64,000 nt of DNA from Piliocolobus tephrosceles (GCF_002776525.5 NC_045441.1:68763467-68827466); one strand, 5' to 3'; counted from the stretch's first letter, positions 30,694 to 43,680 are shown. A program made the numbers and translations. The notes: generated by a model from the sequence alone, not told the origin.

Positions 30694-33600
30694 GACAGGA
30701 AACATCTGAGACACAGAAGAAAAGGGAAGCAAGGAAGCCAGCTCTGCCAGGATTGGCTGAGAGCTGAAAGGCTTCCCACTTCAGGGAAACAGAGTGAGAG
30801 ATCTTCAGCAGTCCACGTTGCCACCATGTACTCCTGCAACCGTAGTCATAGGTAAGCTCCTTTACCATTAGAGGCCCTGAGACAAGCATAGGGAGATGAG
30901 GAAAGACTGCACAATGGCATTTATCCAGACAGAGAGCTCATTCTGGGTCCCATGCCACCTCAAAATCCTAAGCAACTACAACATGGTGCCATTTTGAGAT
31001 CCCAGGTGCTACCACACTGCATCCTGCCCTGGAGTCTAATAGTCCCTGCATCTTCCCATCCCTGAAGCCCCACTGGCGGCATTCTCTCATGTTCACCTGA
31101 GTGGCTGCAGCAATGCACCACCAGTTGGACCTAGCAAAGGAACAGGGAACAGAGTCTTCAGCAGTTTAGCACACACAGTGTCCTGCACCCCAGGGAGTAG
31201 GCTGTATAGCACAGTGGGAGGCTGTCCCCAGAACAAAGGGATTCAAATTGCATGCTTCTCAGAGACTGAAACCTGCCTGATCTAGCAGAAGAAACAATTT
31301 CAGCTCTGGAAGACAGTTTCAAAAAGTAAAGAGAAACCCCAAATCATAGAAAACATGTTTAATAAAATAATACCTGAAAACTTCCCAAGTCTAGCAAGAG
31401 ATTTAGGCATCTACTTACAGGAAGTTCAGTGATATCCAAATAGATACAAACAAAAAAAGGTTTTATCCATGGCATATTATAGTAAAAATGTCAAAAGTCA
31501 AAAAGAATTTTAAAAACAGCAAGGTTAAAGAATCCAGTCACATATAAAGAAACCCCATCCAAATAACAGTGGATTTCTCAGCAGAAAACTTATAGACCAG
31601 GAGAGAATGGGATGATATTCAAAGTGCTAAAAGAAAAGAAAAAAAAAAAACTTTCAGCCAAAAATACTATACCTAGCAAAGTTATCCTTCATTAATGAAG
31701 GAAAAATAATTTTTCCCAGACAAGCAGAAACTGAAGAAAATTTTCACCAGACTAACTCTACAAAAAACGTTGAAGAGAGTCCTACACCTGAAAGCAAAAT
31801 CTACCTACAGTGTGTACCATCATGAAGATACGTGAAAGTATAAAATTCACTAGTAGACCAAACACACAAATGAGGCAGAGAAAAGTCTCAAATGTTACCA
31901 CTACAGAAAAACACCAAGTCACGTGATAATAGAAGAGAATGAAAGGAACAAACGATATATAAAAGAACCAGAAAACAATGAACAAAATGGCTGAAATAAG
32001 TCCTCATATTCCAACAATAATCTTGAATATAAATGGATTTTTTCACTAAAAAGATATAAAATGACTAAATGGCTAAAAAAATGTGATCCAGCTATTTGCT
32101 GCCTGTAGGAAACTCATTTCATTTGTAAAGACACATAGAGACTGAAAGGGATGGAAAATGATGGTTTATGCAAATAGAAACCAAAAGCAAATATGAGTAA
32201 TTAACATATCAAACAGCATTTAAGTGAAAAACAGTAGATAAGAGACAAATGATGTCATAATGTAATGATAAAAAATCAATTTAGCAGAAGAATATGACAA
32301 TTCTAAATACATATGCATTCAACACCAGAACACACAGATAATAAAGCAAACATTATTAAATATAAAGGGAGAAGTAAGCTCCAATACAATAATTGTTGGG
32401 GACTTTGATATCCCACTTTTAGCATTAGATCACCTAGATAAAAAAAATTTAAGAAAAAACCCATTGGATTTAAACAACACATTAGACAAAGTAGACCTAG
32501 CAGATATCTATAAAACATTTTATCTTATAGCTTCAGAATACACATCCTTATCATCAGAACATAGCACATAGCACATTCTTCAGGATAGATCATATTCTAG
32601 GACAGAAAACAAGTCTCAACAAAGTTTTAAAAATTAACCAAGTATCTTCTCAGACCACAATAGAATAAAACTAGAAATCAATAACAAGAGAAACTTTGGA
32701 AACTGTACAAATACGTGGTCATTATATAACATTCTTATGGCTAGGTGTGTTGGGTCATGCTTGTAATTCTAATGATTTGGAAGGCTGAAGCGGAGGATCA
32801 GATGAGCCCAGGAGCTGGAGACCAGTGTAAAGAACACAGTGAGATCCCATCTCTACAAAGATATTAGCATAATTATTGGGCATAGTGGCACACACCTATA
32901 GTCTCAGCTACTCAGTAGGCTGAGGCAGGAGGATTGTTTGAGCCCAGGAGTTTGAGGCTGCAGTGAGCTGTGATTATACTACTACACCCCAACATGGGTG
33001 ACAGAATGAGATCCTGTCTCTAAAAATAAACAAATAAATAAATTAGTTAACAGTTCACCTCAAACTATTTCAAAACCTAAAGAGAAAGGAATTCATCCTG
33101 ACTCATTCTATGAGACCATTACCCTGATACTAAACCAAACAAGGATACAACAAAAAAAATGAAAACTACAGGCAAATATCCCTGACCAATATAAATACAA
33201 AAAATCTTCAACCAAATACTAGCAAACCAAATCCAGTATCCCATCAAAAAGTTAATACACCATGATCAAGTGAGATTTATTCCATAGATGTCAGGATGTT
33301 TCAACATATGCATATCAATAAACATGATATATCACATCAACAGAGTGAAGGACAAAATACATATGATTATCCCAATAGATGAAGAAAAAGCATGTGATAA
33401 AATTTTTTCTTCCTGATAAAAATACTCAACCAACTGGACACAAGTCAATATAATAGAGCCCATATAAGACAAACCCACAGCCAACACTATACCGAATTGG
33501 GAAAAGCTGAATGTCTTTCCTCTAGGAATGAAAACAAAACAAGGATGCTCACTTTCACCTCTCCTACCTAGTACTGTAAGTCCTAGCTAGAGAAATAAGG

Positions 33601-35697
33601 CAAGAGAAAAAAGCAAAAGGCATATAAAGTGGAAAAGAGAAAGTCAAATTGTCCCACTTTGGAGATGGCATAATCTTACACTTAGAAAAAACTATTCCAT
33701 CAGAAAACTCTTGGATCTGATTTTCAAAATTCAGTAAATTTGCAGGATTCAAAAATCAACATATAAAATGAATAGTGTTTCTATAAAGTCATAATGAGAT
33801 AGCTGAAAAAGACATCAAGAGGGCAGTCCCATTTATAATAGCTACAAAAAATACCTAGGAATAAATCTAAGGAGGTGAAAGATCTAAAGGAAAACCGTAA
33901 AACACTGATGAAAGAAACTGATGAGGACACAAGTAAATGAAAAAATTCCCATGCTCATGGATTAAAGAATTCACGTTGTTAAAGTCACAATACAACCCAA
34001 AGCAATCTACACATTCAGTGTAATCTCTATCAAAATACAAAGGTCATTTTTCATAGAAATACAAAATAATTAAAACTTGTATGAAATTGAAGAGCTCGAA
34101 TAGCCAAAGCAATGCTGAGCAAAACAAACAAACAAACAAAACTACAACAAAAAACAAAGTTGGATGGAGGCATCACACTACCCGAATTTAAAATATGTTA
34201 CAAGGATATAGTAGCCCAAATAGCATATTAGTATAAAAATAGGAACACAGACCAATGGAATAGAATAGAGAATCCAGAAATAAATCCATATTTATAGGCA
34301 ACTGCAAGAGCATATTTTTGAGAAACAATACTCTCTTCAATAAATGGTGCTAGGAAAAGTGGATATCTATAGGCAGAAAAATGAAAATAGACCTTTATCT
34401 TGGACCATACACAAAAATCAACTCAAAATGGACTACAGACCTAAACAAGACTTGAAACTATAAAACTACTGAAGAAAACATAGGGGACACACTACATGAC
34501 ATTGGTCTAGGCAAAAGTTTTATGGCTAAGATTTTAAAAGTACTGGAAATAAAAACACAAATAGGAGTAAATTAAACTAAAATGCTTCTGCACAGCAAAG
34601 GAAATAATCAACAGAGTGAAGAGACAATCTGTTGAGTGGGAGAGAATATTTGCAAATTATTTATCTGACAAGTGGCAATAATTCCATTAAAAAGTGGGCA
34701 AAGGACATAGACATTTCTCAGAAGAAGATATACAAATTGTCCATAGGTATATGAAAAAAATACTCAACTTCACCAGTCACCAGAGAAATGCAAATCAAAA
34801 CCACAATGAGATATTGGCTTATCCCAGTTAAAATGGCTATTATTAAAGAGATTTTAGAAAGAACAGATTCTGGCATGGATGCAGAAAAAGGAAACTCTTG
34901 TATACTGTTGGTGGAAATGTGAATTAGAACATCCGTTATGTATGGAAAATAGTATGGAGATATCTCAAAAAAAAAAAAAAAAAAAACCTTAAAGTAGAAC
35001 TGCAATATAATACGGCAACCCTATTCCTGGGTATTTATCCAATAAAAAAGGAAATCAGTATATAGAAGGGATACTTGCACGCTCATGTTTATTGCAGCAC
35101 TATTCACAATAGCCAAAACATGGCATCTCCCTAAGTTTCTTACCTAACAGATGAATGAATAAATAACATGTGCTATATATACACAATGGATTACTATTCA
35201 ACTGTTAAAAAAATAAAATCTTGTCATTTGTAGCAATGTGGATGGAGCAGGAGGTCATTTTGTTAAGTGAGATAAGCCAGGCACAGAAAGACAAATATTG
35301 CATGTTTTCACTCATGTGGGAGCCAAAAAAGCTTAACTCATTGAGGTAGAGTAGAATAATAGTTACCAGAGGCAGGGAAAGGTGTGTCAGGGTCGGGGTG
35401 GGGTAGAGACAAAGACAAGTTGGTTAATAGATACAAACATAGAGTTATACAGATTGAATAAATTATAATATTCCATATTAAAGTAAGGTGACTATAGCTA
35501 ACATCAATGTATTTTATGTTTTAAAATAACTAGCAGAGAGGACATGAAGTGTTCCCAACACATAGAAATTATAAATATTTAGGGTGATGGATACTCTACA
35601 TGCCCTGATTTGATCATTACAGTTTCTATACATGTAACAATATCATATGTGCCCTATAAAATATACACATATTATGAATTAATAAAAAATTTTTAAA
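30597..35697 (+). mobile_element. Nearly full-length old L1 (L1M type), dead
   Basis: A 5' untranslated region (about 30597-31350) precedes a long stretch of ORF1/intergenic type ('actatacctagcaaagttat' near 31665). ORF2 endonuclease sequence runs from about 31980 to 32735. A plus-strand Alu follows, and then the reverse transcriptase and C-terminal parts lead to a 3' end typical of L1M at about 35695. The endonuclease-RT junction is shortened around the Alu. Stops and frameshifts occur throughout, and no open frame over 100 codons survives on this strand. An A-run lies at about 34969-34986. The 5' end of this L1 is included in the inverted repeat. Confidence 0.85.
32739..33045 (+). repeat. 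AluJ-like SINE inside L1M
   Basis: A diverged dimeric Alu ending with a (AAATA)-type tail at about 33023-33045. It splits ORF2 of the surrounding L1. Confidence 0.88.
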
Positions 35698-35706
35698 ATT
35701 GCTATG

Positions 35707-36025
35707 CAATAGTCCCCTCTTGTCTTCAGGGAATGCATTCCAAGCCCTCCAGTGGATACCTGAAACTGTGGATGGTAGCAAACTTTATATATACTGTTTT
35801 CTCCTATATTCATGTACCTATGATTAAATTTAATTTGTAAATTAGGCTCAGTAAGAGATTAACAACAATAACTAATAAAATAGAACAATTATAACAATAT
35901 ACCGTGATAAAATCTATGTGAGTGTGCCTTTCTTCTTTCTCTTTCTCTCTCAAAATGTCTTCCTGCACTGTACCATGGGCAACTGAAGTGTGGAAAGTAA
36001 AAATGTGGATAAGGGAGGACTATTG
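35707..36025 (+). mobile_element. Short Tigger-derived DNA transposon
   Basis: About 320 bp with inverted ends: 'caatagtcccctcttgtc' at the left, and the right end read in reverse is 'caatagtcctcccttatcc'. The inner sequence ('agattaacaacaataacta') is typical of short Tigger relatives. Flanked by TA-type bases. Confidence 0.75.
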
Positions 36026-36047
36026 TATTTTAATACAATTTTAGTTA

Positions 36048-37921
36048 TACAGGTTGAATATTCCTTATCCAAGATGCTGGGGACCAAAAGTGTTTCAAAT
36101 ATTGGAATATTTGCGTGTGCACAATGAGATATCTTGCGGTTGGGACCGAAGTCTAAACATTTATTTATGTTTCATTTATACCTTTTACACATGGCCTAAA
36201 GGTCATTTTATACAATATTCTAAATAATATTGTGGATGAAACAGTTTGTGTATGTTGAACCATGAGAAAACAAAAATGTCACTATCTCAGCCACCCATGT
36301 GAACCACTTATAACTATATGGCATCACCATCATTCCTGACTCTGAATTTATATTCTCAGCAGAATATTCACATTTTCTGACACTTATTCATTCATTATTA
36401 TAATGAAAAAATAATGTGTTCAGAATAAATAAACAGCACATGGAGACTGAGTAATTTATAAGGAATAGAACTACCAAAAATACCCACATAAGCTCTTAAA
36501 CAACAGCAACAACTAAAAATGGTAGGCTTTTGGTCTCTACCTACAATGCTGTATTTTGATTGAAAGGTTACTGTACAATTTTTTTTAAGTAGAATGAGGA
36601 GGCACTCTTCTGAATGACGTTTTAAAATATTTCCTCTAGAGTCATCTGCCACATTAACAACGTTTTTTGTCTAAGTAGTCTTTTTTTTATTTTATAAACA
36701 GACATGATTTATTGTTCTGTTATGAATGCATGATGCTCTACCACTCCTTCAATAAGCCCATTTTCACCATGTCATCTATAGACACTTTTCCTGCAGTATC
36801 AACATCTTCGTCATCAATATTATCACACTCACCTTGATTTGGACCCATTTTGACTCTTCACGATCAGTCAATGAATGAAGAACTAGAGCCTCATTATCAA
36901 TGTTAAAAACACTTTCAATATCCATTTCTAGGGCAATAACACCAAAACGATGTTTCATTAGCATTATAGATTTGTTCTGGAATCAGATTTTCATCATGTG
37001 TTGGCAAACTCATCAATGAATTTCTCTACTACTTTGTGATCAGAAGATGCTTTAACATCACAAATCTTAAAAAATTTAATGTTGTGTCTTTTCATAAATG
37101 TCTTCACCCAGACTGCTGAGTATTCAGTTTCCTTCAATTTTCAGTTTATCATGATAGATCTTTGCTTGTCTTATGATCAGCATACCACTAAGTTGCATGT
37201 GATCACTGCAACACTGATGGATATACTCTTTCAACACATGATTGAGATCTTCAGTTTTAAATTTGGGCAGCGGTTTTCTGTTTTTCATTAACTTCTGTTC
37301 ATCACTTTCAGCACAGAATTTTAATTGTTTATCTTTCTGTTGCTTCAAGTCATATGTGGTGGTCATTCCAACACCACACTCTTTTAAAATACATCTTATA
37401 TTTAAATCACTGTCCAGTTTCTCCAATAACTTAATTTTCTGTGCTATAGATAAACATACATTCTTCCTCTTTTTCTTACCACTGTTATATAGGAATATCT
37501 GCAAGCTTTTTATTTTTGACATTTTCAACAATATCCATATACCAGAGAACAGAGAAGAAACAAACACCCACAGTGAGTAATGAACATAGGTCTTGGCCCC
37601 ATGTGGCACATCATGGGGAACCTCTTGTTGGTGCATCTGTCTTGCACATGTCTCATTTTATTACCCTTGGTGGATATGCTTGCATGAGGGAATCTGGGCA
37701 TGAGTGGAAAAGTTATATCTTAGCAGAAGTGGGCTGGGAGGATCTTTTTAACCTTGGGTACACTGAACAAACTTGGTGTTGTGTGCTTTCATTTACTGTG
37801 ACCTATCACATGAGATAAGGTGTGGAATATTTTATATGTGGTATCACATCAATGCTCAAAAAGTTTTGGATTTTGGAGTATTTCAGATTTTCTATTTTTG
37901 GATTAGGGATGCTTAACCTGT
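36048..37921 (-). mobile_element. Tigger/pogo transposon with transposase remnant
   Basis: About 1.87 kb bounded by inverted ends ('tacaggttgaatattcc' at the left and 'ttaacctgta' at the right) next to TA. Transposase sequence lies on the minus strand in several broken frames (37124-37558, 36776-36964, 36398-36652). It is non-functional. The exact Tigger subfamily is not assigned. Confidence 0.78.
37124..37558 (-). pseudogene. Pogo-type transposase N-terminal fragment
   Basis: The minus-strand frame (36 codons more are open upstream, to 37636) contains a CENP-B/pogo-type DNA-binding start. A basic 'GKKKRK' is followed by 'SIAQKIKLLEKLDSD', 'IRCILKECGVGMTTTYDLKQQKDKQLKFC', a helix-turn-helix as in Tigger transposases, TIGD proteins and CENP-B. 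A second basic/helical stretch follows near 'LNHVLKEYIHQC'. Such proteins bind the transposon ends; the catalytic DDE domain would lie further downstream (lower coordinates), where only short broken pieces remain. I chose the Met at 37522 ('MSKIKSLQ') or nearby as the likely old start because family proteins begin shortly before the basic patch. It is a fossil, although it is the longest intact transposase piece in the window. Confidence 0.7.
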
Positions 37922-37929
37922 ATAATGAG

Positions 37930-38115
37930 ACTGTCATTGTCTGTTTGTGCTGTTATAACAAAATACTTGAGACTGAGTAATTTATAAGGAATAGAAATTT
38001 ACTTCTCACAGTTTTGGAGTCTGGGAAGCTGAACATCAAGGTGCCAGTAGGTTCAGTGCTGAGTGAAAGTTGCTCCCTCTGCTTCCAAGGTGGCACCTTG
38101 AATTCTGTGTCCTCA
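37930..38115 (-). repeat. MLT1-type LTR, left piece
   Basis: Reverse MaLR LTR: 'ctgttataacaaaatacttg', 'gactgagtaatttataa', 'cttctcacagttttggag', 'aacatcaaggtgccag', to 'gtgtcctca'. The continuation is at 40179, after a 2 kb insertion. Confidence 0.85.
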
Positions 38116-40178
38116 TGTTATGATATCCTTGGGGTGTCAGTTCACCAGCCAGAAGCTTCTGTGGCCAGTAGCACCTTTTTCTGAGCTTTGCTCTGTCCTA
38201 CTGGGCTCGTTCCACTCACTTAGCCCAGCAGGCTACACTTGGCTGACACTACTGGCCTGGATACCATGCCTGCCAAGGACAAGCCAGGCACAGAGGAGCA
38301 AGGGGTGTGTGAGCAAGTATGGGGTCCAGCCACTGTGCACAGACATGCTGGCTGCGGTGGGGCAGGCAGTTCCAGGAACTGGCATGGGTGCTGGCTCCCT
38401 GCGGAGTTGCAGCTGGACCAGGTGCACCATAAGAAGCTTCCTTGGCTGACACTGGGGAATGCAGTGGCACCCAGATGCTTGGAGATGCCAAGAACCTCCG
38501 AGCCCTAATGAGGCTGTCAGAGCCTTGGCTTGGGGAGCTCCTAGGTCTGGGCCCTTAAGGGCTGTGGCTCTTCTTTCCTTCTTGTCACCTGCAACATTGT
38601 GAGCAAGGGGTGTGTTTCAGTCCTGTTTGTGTTATAGCCTTTTCAGCCCCGCCATTGGCAGTTCCCTAGTTTTTGTCTTGCATACAAGAAGAATGAGGTA
38701 CACAGACAAGCAGAAGGTGAGCAAGATGAAGAGGAGCTTTACTGAGCAATAGAACAGCTCAGAGGAGATCTGCAGTGAGTAGCTCCTCTCCATAGCCGGG
38801 GGGTCCCAACAAGTGTTCAGCTCCTAGCAGAGAGGGTAGCTCCTCCCTACAGCTGGTTGTCCTGTCATCTCTTCTGTCTCAACAGAGAGGGTATCACCTC
38901 TTTACAGCAGGTTGTTCTGCCATCTCTTTTGCTCTCAGGAGAGAGGGTAGCTGCTCTATGCAGCTGGTCATCCCCTCATTTCTTCTGCTCTCAGCAGAGA
39001 GCATAGCTCCTCTCTGCAGTTGGTCATCTCCTCATCTCTTCTAGCCTGGCTGAGGTCTGGGGCTTTTATGGACCTCAGCGGGAATGAAATGCATGCTGAT
39101 TGGTCCATGGTCAGCCATGGGCAGGCCCCCAAAATGCACCACAAGTTCCCACTCAGGTCTGTGGGACCAGCAGCCTGGCCCCCAGGCTTCAGGCCTTCCC
39201 CAGCTTGAAGGTAGCGCTACATTGGTACCCACCCCTTTCTGCACAGGAGTCTGTAATACCTCCTGCTCCTGTTCATGGCACCCACATTGTTCATGCTGAG
39301 AGGCACCTGCAGGCCAGTGTCAGGCTGCCCTCAGCCACTGCTTGGCCTCCCTCTCTTGCTTGTTGGTGTCCAAAGTCCAGAAGGGGCCTGGCGGCGTGTT
39401 AGCACTGTCCCGAATGTATACTTACCTGGTTAGGTTGCAGTAGCACCCAGGCTTGGCCTCAACTTTGCTCTGTGATCAGAGTGGGCGCTGACAGCTGGGA
39501 GAAGCCGGACAGTGGGAGGAGGCACGTCTGAGCCTGTGGTGGGATGTGGAGTCTTCCCAGGCTACCAAGAGTGCAGAGGTGCCTAGGTCTGCAGCTATGG
39601 CTTGGGCTGCCGCAACTGTGCCTGGGAGGGCAGGCCTCCTGCCTGCTTCTGGCTTCCAAAAGCACAGGGGTGCCCAGGTTGCAGCCCCAGCTTAGACAGT
39701 TGCAATTGTACCTGGGGAACTTCTGCCCTGCCAACTTGGAAGGCGCAGGGCTCCTGCTCATCCCCAGCTCCCACTGGCTCCATGGAGCATGCAGCCCCAT
39801 CCATGCCTCCTTTCTGCATTTTCCTTGCAGGGGCGAAGTGCAGGTGGTGCAGTGGCCTCAGCCAACCCCACACAAATGAACCCTATGTTCCTGAGGCCAG
39901 TCCTGTGAGTCCCGGTTGCACCTTTGGCCAGATGCTTGCGAGCCCTGGGACGCAGTGGGGAGTAAGGTTGAGGCTGCGGTGGAGGCCGTGGGTCTGTGAG
40001 CGGGTCCTGCCTGGCTGTGCAAGGGTGTGGGTGGTACAATTGACTGTCTTGAGGAAGTGGGACATAGGGGTCCCACTGCTGCCACTGCTGTTCCTGCAGC
40101 AACTCCTGCCACCACTGCCCATACCTCCCTGCTGCAGCCAGCATGATGGCAGCTCCATATGGCCCGCTGCTGCCATCA
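38116..40178 (-). repeat. GC-rich class I ERV LTR inserted in MLT1
   Basis: About 2.06 kb of GC-rich DNA that cuts the MLT1 in two, between 'gtcctca' and 'catggtgg'. Minus-strand features are an AGTAAA polyadenylation-type signal at 38738-38743, U5-like sequence at 38116-38735, and a U3-like part with the word 'gctgattggtccatg' (39097) also found in the proline-type LTRs (11730, 18050). That shared word and the general order suggest a related LTR group. Long open frames on both strands (206 codons at 39602-40222, 172 codons at 39758-40276) follow from GC richness and lack any domain. Confidence 0.65.
38773..39050. repeat. Tandem repeat, about 55 bp unit
   Basis: Four units start near 38829, 38884, 38940 and 38995 ('agagagggtag...' with 'catctcttctg'), and a partial unit precedes them from about 38773. 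It lies inside the GC-rich LTR and is likely to vary in copy number between LTR copies. Confidence 0.85.
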
Positions 40179-40330
40179 TACACATGGTGGAAAAAGCAAA
40201 GGGGGAAAAAGGGCCTAGCTAGTTTCCTCAAGCCCTTTTCTAAGGGTACTAATCCATTCATCAGAGCTGAGCCCACATGACTTAATTACTTCCCAAAAGG
40301 GAACACGAACATTCAAACCATAGCAAAGAC
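40179..40330 (-). repeat. MLT1-type LTR, right piece
   Basis: Continues 37930-38115: 'cctcaagcccttttctaagg', 'ctaatccattcat', 'gacttaattacttcccaaaa', 'acattcaaaccatagca'. Confidence 0.85.
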
Positions 40331-40844
40331 AAAATTTGAAAGACAAGTAACACATTCTGTAACAGTAGGTTCAGGCTCTTGGGTAGGCAAAACTAGAATT
40401 GACCTACATGATACAGCTTGAAAGTGTCTTTCCAAAGACAGTTCTTTTTACTAGTCCGTCTTAAATTCCAATTAAAAATTCAATCACACAACATTATTTA
40501 TTGATGATCTACTCTGTGTCACACATTGTTAAAAGAATAGAAAATACAACAGAGAACAAAAAAGAAGACATGACCATTTTCCTTAAATCTTAAGAACTAC
40601 CACCTGAATAAGGTTTGTCCTATATATGTCCTGCTTATGCTATTATGGACCTAATATTTTTTACTTTTAGAAATTTATATAAGAAAAAAATTACATAAAT
40701 TTAAGAAATAAATTTAAATTTATGAAATCACTTCAATATGTGTTAAACAGGTAGTATTTGCTCTTAATAGAGAGTAAATGTAAATAAATTAATGCAAGGA
40801 TTGCAAAACTTGTTTTTTGAGATGAGATCTTACTCTCTCCTTTA
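40331..40844. other. AT-rich sequence with possible MIR piece
   Basis: 40490-40570 resembles the part of MIR around 'tgatctactctgtgtcacac'. The rest is unassigned. Confidence 0.35.
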
Positions 40845-41138
40845 CTGATTGATTGATTGAGATGGAGTTTCACTCTTGTTGCCCAGGCTGGAGTGCAATG
40901 GTGCCATCTTGGCTCAATGCAATCTCCACCTCCTGGGTTCAAGCAATTCTGCTTCAGCCCCACGAGAGGCTGGGATTACAGGCATGCACCACCATGCCCA
41001 GCTAATTTTGTATTTTTTAGTAGAGACAGGGTTTCTCCAGGTTGGTCAGGCTGGTCTTGAACTCCTGACCTCAGGTGATCCGCCCGCCTCAGCCTCCCAA
41101 AGTGCTGGGATTACAGGTGTGAGCCACCACACCCAGCC
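40845..41138 (-). repeat. AluS-like SINE with target duplication
   Basis: A reverse dimeric Alu. Instead of a plain T-run, its left end carries (GATT)4-type repeats (about 40846-40860). 'ctctccttta' on both sides (about 40835-40844 and 41139-41148) is the target duplication. Confidence 0.93.
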
Positions 41139-41148
41139 TCTCCTTTAT

Positions 41149-42239
41149 TAATTAATGGATTTCAGTTTATCAGGACTACAATCATGATAATTCTGAGTTT
41201 ACAGAATGCTCTCTCTTTAAAGGGGGAGGAGGGGAATAAGAAAGTGTTAGAGAGGTATAAAAGGCTACCATAAACCTAGGATCTTTCCCTTCAAGTAAAC
41301 AAAAAGATACTATGTAATTTGTTTTTTTTTAGTGCAGTGCCTCTACAATAAAATTATTACTACTATGGCTTTGAGGATTTATTGTCCTATGAAATCATCT
41401 TCTTATATTACTTGCATTGTGAAAGCCACTCAAGTTTAATTGATATCATTGCAGGATAGAAAGTCTTTCCCTGAGATATTAAGGGTTGGGTAGAGTACCA
41501 TAGAGGAGTTACAATTCACTAAGGCCTTGAACTCTTCTCATAGTCTAATAAAATAGACAATGTGGAAAGAGTTCAAAAGTAAGGAGGAAAAGGATTTACT
41601 TCACAACTTTGCCTTTGAACCTGCTAGAAAACACAAGATAAGGTAAACAGCAATTTCCATTTTCAAATTTACAAAACTGTTTACTTCCATAGGTAGTTAA
41701 TATAGTCCCAAATTATACTTGATTTTAGGAATTTACTTAACTGAGGTGTAACAAATAGATAGCTAGATGTATACATGCATGCATATATGCATGCGTGTTA
41801 TGAATTTATTATCTTTTCTGAGAAAAATCCAATTTGAAATGGTTATTAGGGGAGGAAACAAATCCTGTCATTGATGTGCTAGACAGTTTGTTTGTCCAAC
41901 CAGAAACATTATTTCCATCCTACTGTGTGTTCTGGAAGACTGAACTTACATGAATTCCATCAACAAATTCCCTTTCCTCTGTCATCCTGTTCATTTGGAC
42001 CAAAAGGTAAGCTCCAGCAGGAGAATAAACGAAGGGAGAAAAATGAGGTCTGAATGTGTTTTTTCTTTTCTGGCATCCTTTTCGTGGGATGAATCTCCTG
42101 ACTAAAGATCTCAGTTCTTGTCAGGAATTCCTCTTAAAATTGCCCTCTCTAATTTTTTTTTTTTTTTTTTTTTTTGCCACTTCTTTACTAAGGGTGGTAT
42201 TAGCGCTGTAATTTATTAGTCCCAAAGTATAGCACGAAT
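41149..42239. other. Unassigned sequence
   Basis: No repeat was recognised with confidence. There is a small ATGC-type simple repeat at about 41770-41796 and a T-run of 23 bases at 42153-42175. Confidence 0.3.
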
Positions 42240-42362
42240 TCTTGTAGTTTCTCTATACTATGTCTACCTACTTGTAAATAGCCCTTGCATTAAACACTCC
42301 TCTAATTACCCAAGTTGAATGTATCATTGTTTCTTTCTTCCTGCTAGGTCCCTGACTAGCTA
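42240..42362 (+). repeat. Fragment of the old repeat seen in the inverted arms
   Basis: The order 'cttgtaaatagcccttgcat' ... 'tacccaagttgaatg' ... 'ctgctaggtccctgact' parallels 29757-29842 of the right arm ('attgtgaagagtcattc' ... 'caggaccctgactga'). Confidence 0.5.
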
Positions 42363-42510
42363 AAATAATATTATTAAGAACTTCAGTGGTTTGGGATTAA
42401 GTATTCAGCATGTAGAATTAATCTTTCATAAGAAAGCCTAGTTTTAAAAATGCCACTTTAGATATCACAGAAAACAGATATTCTACACTATCATTAAAAA
42501 ACTGGATTCT
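42363..42510. other. Unassigned sequence
   Basis: Nothing recognised. Confidence 0.25.
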
Positions 42511-42806
42511 GGCTGGGTGTGGTGGCTCATGCCTGTAATCCCAGCACTTTGAGAGGCTGAAGTGGATAAATTCTGTGAGCTCAGGAGTTCAAGACAAACT
42601 TGGGAAACATGATGAAACCCCATCTCTACCAAAACATACAAAAATTAGTCAAGTATGGTGGCATTTGCCTATAGTACTAGCTATTCAGGAGGCCGAGGTA
42701 GGAAGATTGCTTGAGCCTAAGAGGTGGAGGCTGCAGTTAGCCAAGATGATACCACCACACTCCAGCCTGGCCAAAACAGAGAGACCCATTTCAAAAAAAA
42801 AAAAAG
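42511..42806 (+). repeat. AluJ-like SINE
   Basis: A diverged dimeric Alu with an A-tail at about 42794-42806. Confidence 0.9.
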
Positions 42807-43439
42807 AATTTAAAAAAATGTGTTCTTATTCTCAATTCCATTATATCTTACAGTCTTTTGGGAAAAAAAGTTATAGAATAAAACAAAAAAATTGCAAAAG
42901 TAGATAAAATGTTCTACTGATTAAAATACATATTAAAATATAATTTTATTGTAAAAATTATTTTTTAAATTTTAGGGTTGGTTCTGGTTGTCTTGAAGTA
43001 GCTGGAAACGGATTTAAACTCCCATTGGGAATACAATACAAGCTGGAAAAATATTTCAAATTTAAAGAGCAATAATTTGCAGGTACTGAGAGACCACCAT
43101 ACAGAGTTATAAATCTTGAGATAAGAGAAGATGTGGTATCCACATTCACTGACTTTCTTGCTCAGGTATTTTCTGACCAAAAGGTAAGAGCTGGAGCTTA
43201 CCTATTGGTCCAAATGATAACAACCGAGGAAAATAGAGCCCTATCAGTGCAGTCTCAAGGAAATAAGGCCTACCAGAGTGCAGTTTCACTGTGTTAAAAA
43301 AAAATCAAAGATCAGAGTTTAGAATTACATAGAAAACATTACTGACAGAAGTTAAAGACCTAATAAGCAGAGATACAGATGATATCCTGGATAGGAAGAA
43401 AATATTTTAACATGTGAATCTTCCCTAAATTGATCCGTA
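42807..43439. other. Unassigned AT-rich sequence
   Basis: No repeat was recognised with confidence. It may include the start of the L1ME that is clear from about 43440. Confidence 0.3.
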
Positions 43440-43680
43440 GATTCAACATCATTTAAAAATTCTACATTTTTTTAGTGGAACTCAAAAAGATGATTCTAAA
43501 CTGTGTGTGAAGAGTAAAATGTATGCAAGGGAATAAGAAGAGTCCAGTAACGCTGAAGAAGAACAAAGCTGTAAAACTCAACACTAACAGATACAAGGAC
43601 CTATTATAAAGAGACAGTAATTAAGACAGTGTAATATTGTTGCAAGGAGAGTCAAACCAATGAAAAGAATATATAGTTGA

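Noticed and set aside
38116..40178. CpG-island promoter of a cellular gene
   Set aside because: The GC-rich block is bounded by the two halves of an MLT1 and has LTR features. No gene starts beside it.
39602..40222. Plus-strand frame of 206 codons with an overlapping 172-codon minus frame, as possible genes
   Set aside because: Both lie in a GC-rich LTR, where stop codons are rare. The products are rich in Cys, Pro, Gly and Trp with no domain, and the longer one runs past the LTR edge into MLT1.
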